This document shows, one piece after another, positions 13,531-14,252 of a stretch of 14,252 nt of DNA. The notes beneath the pieces are model-generated. The model was not told the DNA's origin. It saw only the letters and a program-made list of their open reading frames with translations, and did no database searches. The stretch is taken from assembly GCA_964579305.1 (NCBI GenBank), contig CAZOGY010000094.1, positions 1 to 14,252 on the forward strand, read 5' to 3'. The stretch is from JBCBWG01 sp964579305. Lineage in GTDB: Bacteria; Pseudomonadota; Alphaproteobacteria; Rhizobiales; Hyphomicrobiaceae. The position numbers and the translations under genes are program-made. Within the stretch, counting starts at the first letter, position 1, and every line of letters begins with the position of its first letter.

Positions 13531-14252
13531 ATGACCGAACACGCAGTAGGACGCATTCGCCAGGTGATGGGCGCCGTTGTCGACGTCCAGTTCCAGGACC
13601 AGCTTCCAGCGATCCTCAATTCTCTTGAGACGCTCAACGAGGCCGCCAAGTCAAAAGACAATCCGACGGGCCGGCTCGTTCTCGAAGTGGCTCAGCACCT
13701 TGGTGAAAACACCGTCCGCGCGATTTCGATGGACTCAACGGAAGGCCTCGTTCGCGGCCAGGAAGTGCGCGATACTGGTCAGCCGATTGCCGTTCCCGTT
13801 GGCGAGGGCACGCTGGGCCGCATCATCAACGTTGTCGGTGACCCTGTCGACGAAGCTGGTCCGGTTGCCCATAACCAGACGCGGCCGATCCACCAGCCAG
13901 CCCCGGAATACGTGGAACAGTCCACCGAGGCCGAGATCCTGGTCACGGGCATCAAGGTGGTCGACCTCCTCGCGCCTTATGCCAAAGGCGGAAAGATCGG
14001 CCTGTTCGGCGGCGCCGGCGTCGGCAAAACCGTTTTGATCATGGAATTGATCAACAACATCGCAAAGGCGCACGGTGGCTATTCCGTGTTCGCGGGCGTG
14101 GGCGAGCGCACCCGTGAGGGCAACGACCTCTACCACGAAATGATCGACTCCAACGTGAACGTCAAAGGCGGTGGCGAAGGCTCCAAATGCGCGCTCGTCT
14201 ACCGCCAGATGAACGAGCCACCAGGCGCTCGCGCCCGCGTTGGCCTGACGGG
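13531..14252 (+). CDS. atpD: F1 ATP synthase beta subunit, cut by the window's right edge
   Basis: The catalytic subunit of F1; 240 residues of about 480 are present. The frame starts at ATG 13531 (MTEHAVGRIRQVMGAVVDVQ) with GGGA and GACGAG stretches upstream that could bind the ribosome. Visible are the beta-barrel domain (RLVLEVAQHLGENTVRAISM, 48-67), GRIINVVGDPVD (96-107), Walker A GGAGVGKT (160-167) with catalytic Lys166, and GERTREGND (191-199) with the catalytic Glu192. Walker B and the C-terminal domain lie outside. The segment NEAAKSKDNPTG (36-47) in the barrel looks a few residues longer than in rhizobial beta subunits I remember. atpC is expected to follow. Confidence 0.98.
   Translation, partial: MTEHAVGRIRQVMGAVVDVQFQDQLPAILNSLETLNEAAKSKDNPTGRLVLEVAQHLGENTVRAISMDSTEGLVRGQEVRDTGQPIAVPVGEGTLGRIINVVGDPVDEAGPVAHNQTRPIHQPAPEYVEQSTEAEILVTGIKVVDLLAPYAKGGKIGLFGGAGVGKTVLIMELINNIAKAHGGYSVFAGVGERTREGNDLYHEMIDSNVNVKGGGEGSKCALVYRQMNEPPGARARVGLT

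Overview
The window is GC-rich chromosomal DNA from an alphaproteobacterium, most likely of the Hyphomicrobiales (Rhizobiales). The evidence is the F1 ATP synthase order delta-alpha-gamma-beta without F0 genes, the close match of the alpha and beta subunits to rhizobial-type sequences as I remember them, and the transaldolase and priA genes a few kilobases upstream. No tRNA, rRNA, CRISPR array, insertion sequence or prophage gene was seen.

Left part (1-3477): the N-terminus of an unidentified minus-strand gene runs off the left edge (1-133). A gene-free stretch follows, then a transaldolase of the small FSA-like type (minus, 460-1116) divergent from priA (plus, 1228-3477), the replication-restart helicase. 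A palindromic REP-like element follows priA.

Middle part (3478-10339): a block of small accessory genes. A minus-strand pair (SRPBCC/AHSA1 protein, then DUF1428 protein) is divergent from an HxlR-type regulator with a C-terminal SCP2-like domain; a dyad lies between or over their starts. An EamA-family exporter (minus) is convergent with the regulator and divergent from a DUF1963 protein. The DUF1963 stop codon forms one end of a second palindromic repeat. Next come a fused alpha/beta hydrolase-OsmC protein and a second EamA transporter, overlapping by 4 bp and so probably translationally coupled.

Right part (10340-14252): the F1 operon atpH-atpA-atpG-atpD, with atpD cut by the window end. 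atpH and atpA overlap by one base, while the atpA-atpG and atpG-atpD gaps (92 and 94 bp) each carry short hairpins.

The genes are mostly recognisable families and I see no clearly undescribed system. The points most worth a second look are the HxlR/SRPBCC/DUF1428 module with its dyad, the hydrolase-OsmC fusion coupled to an exporter, the two palindromic repeats, the hairpins between atp genes, and the leader of atpH.
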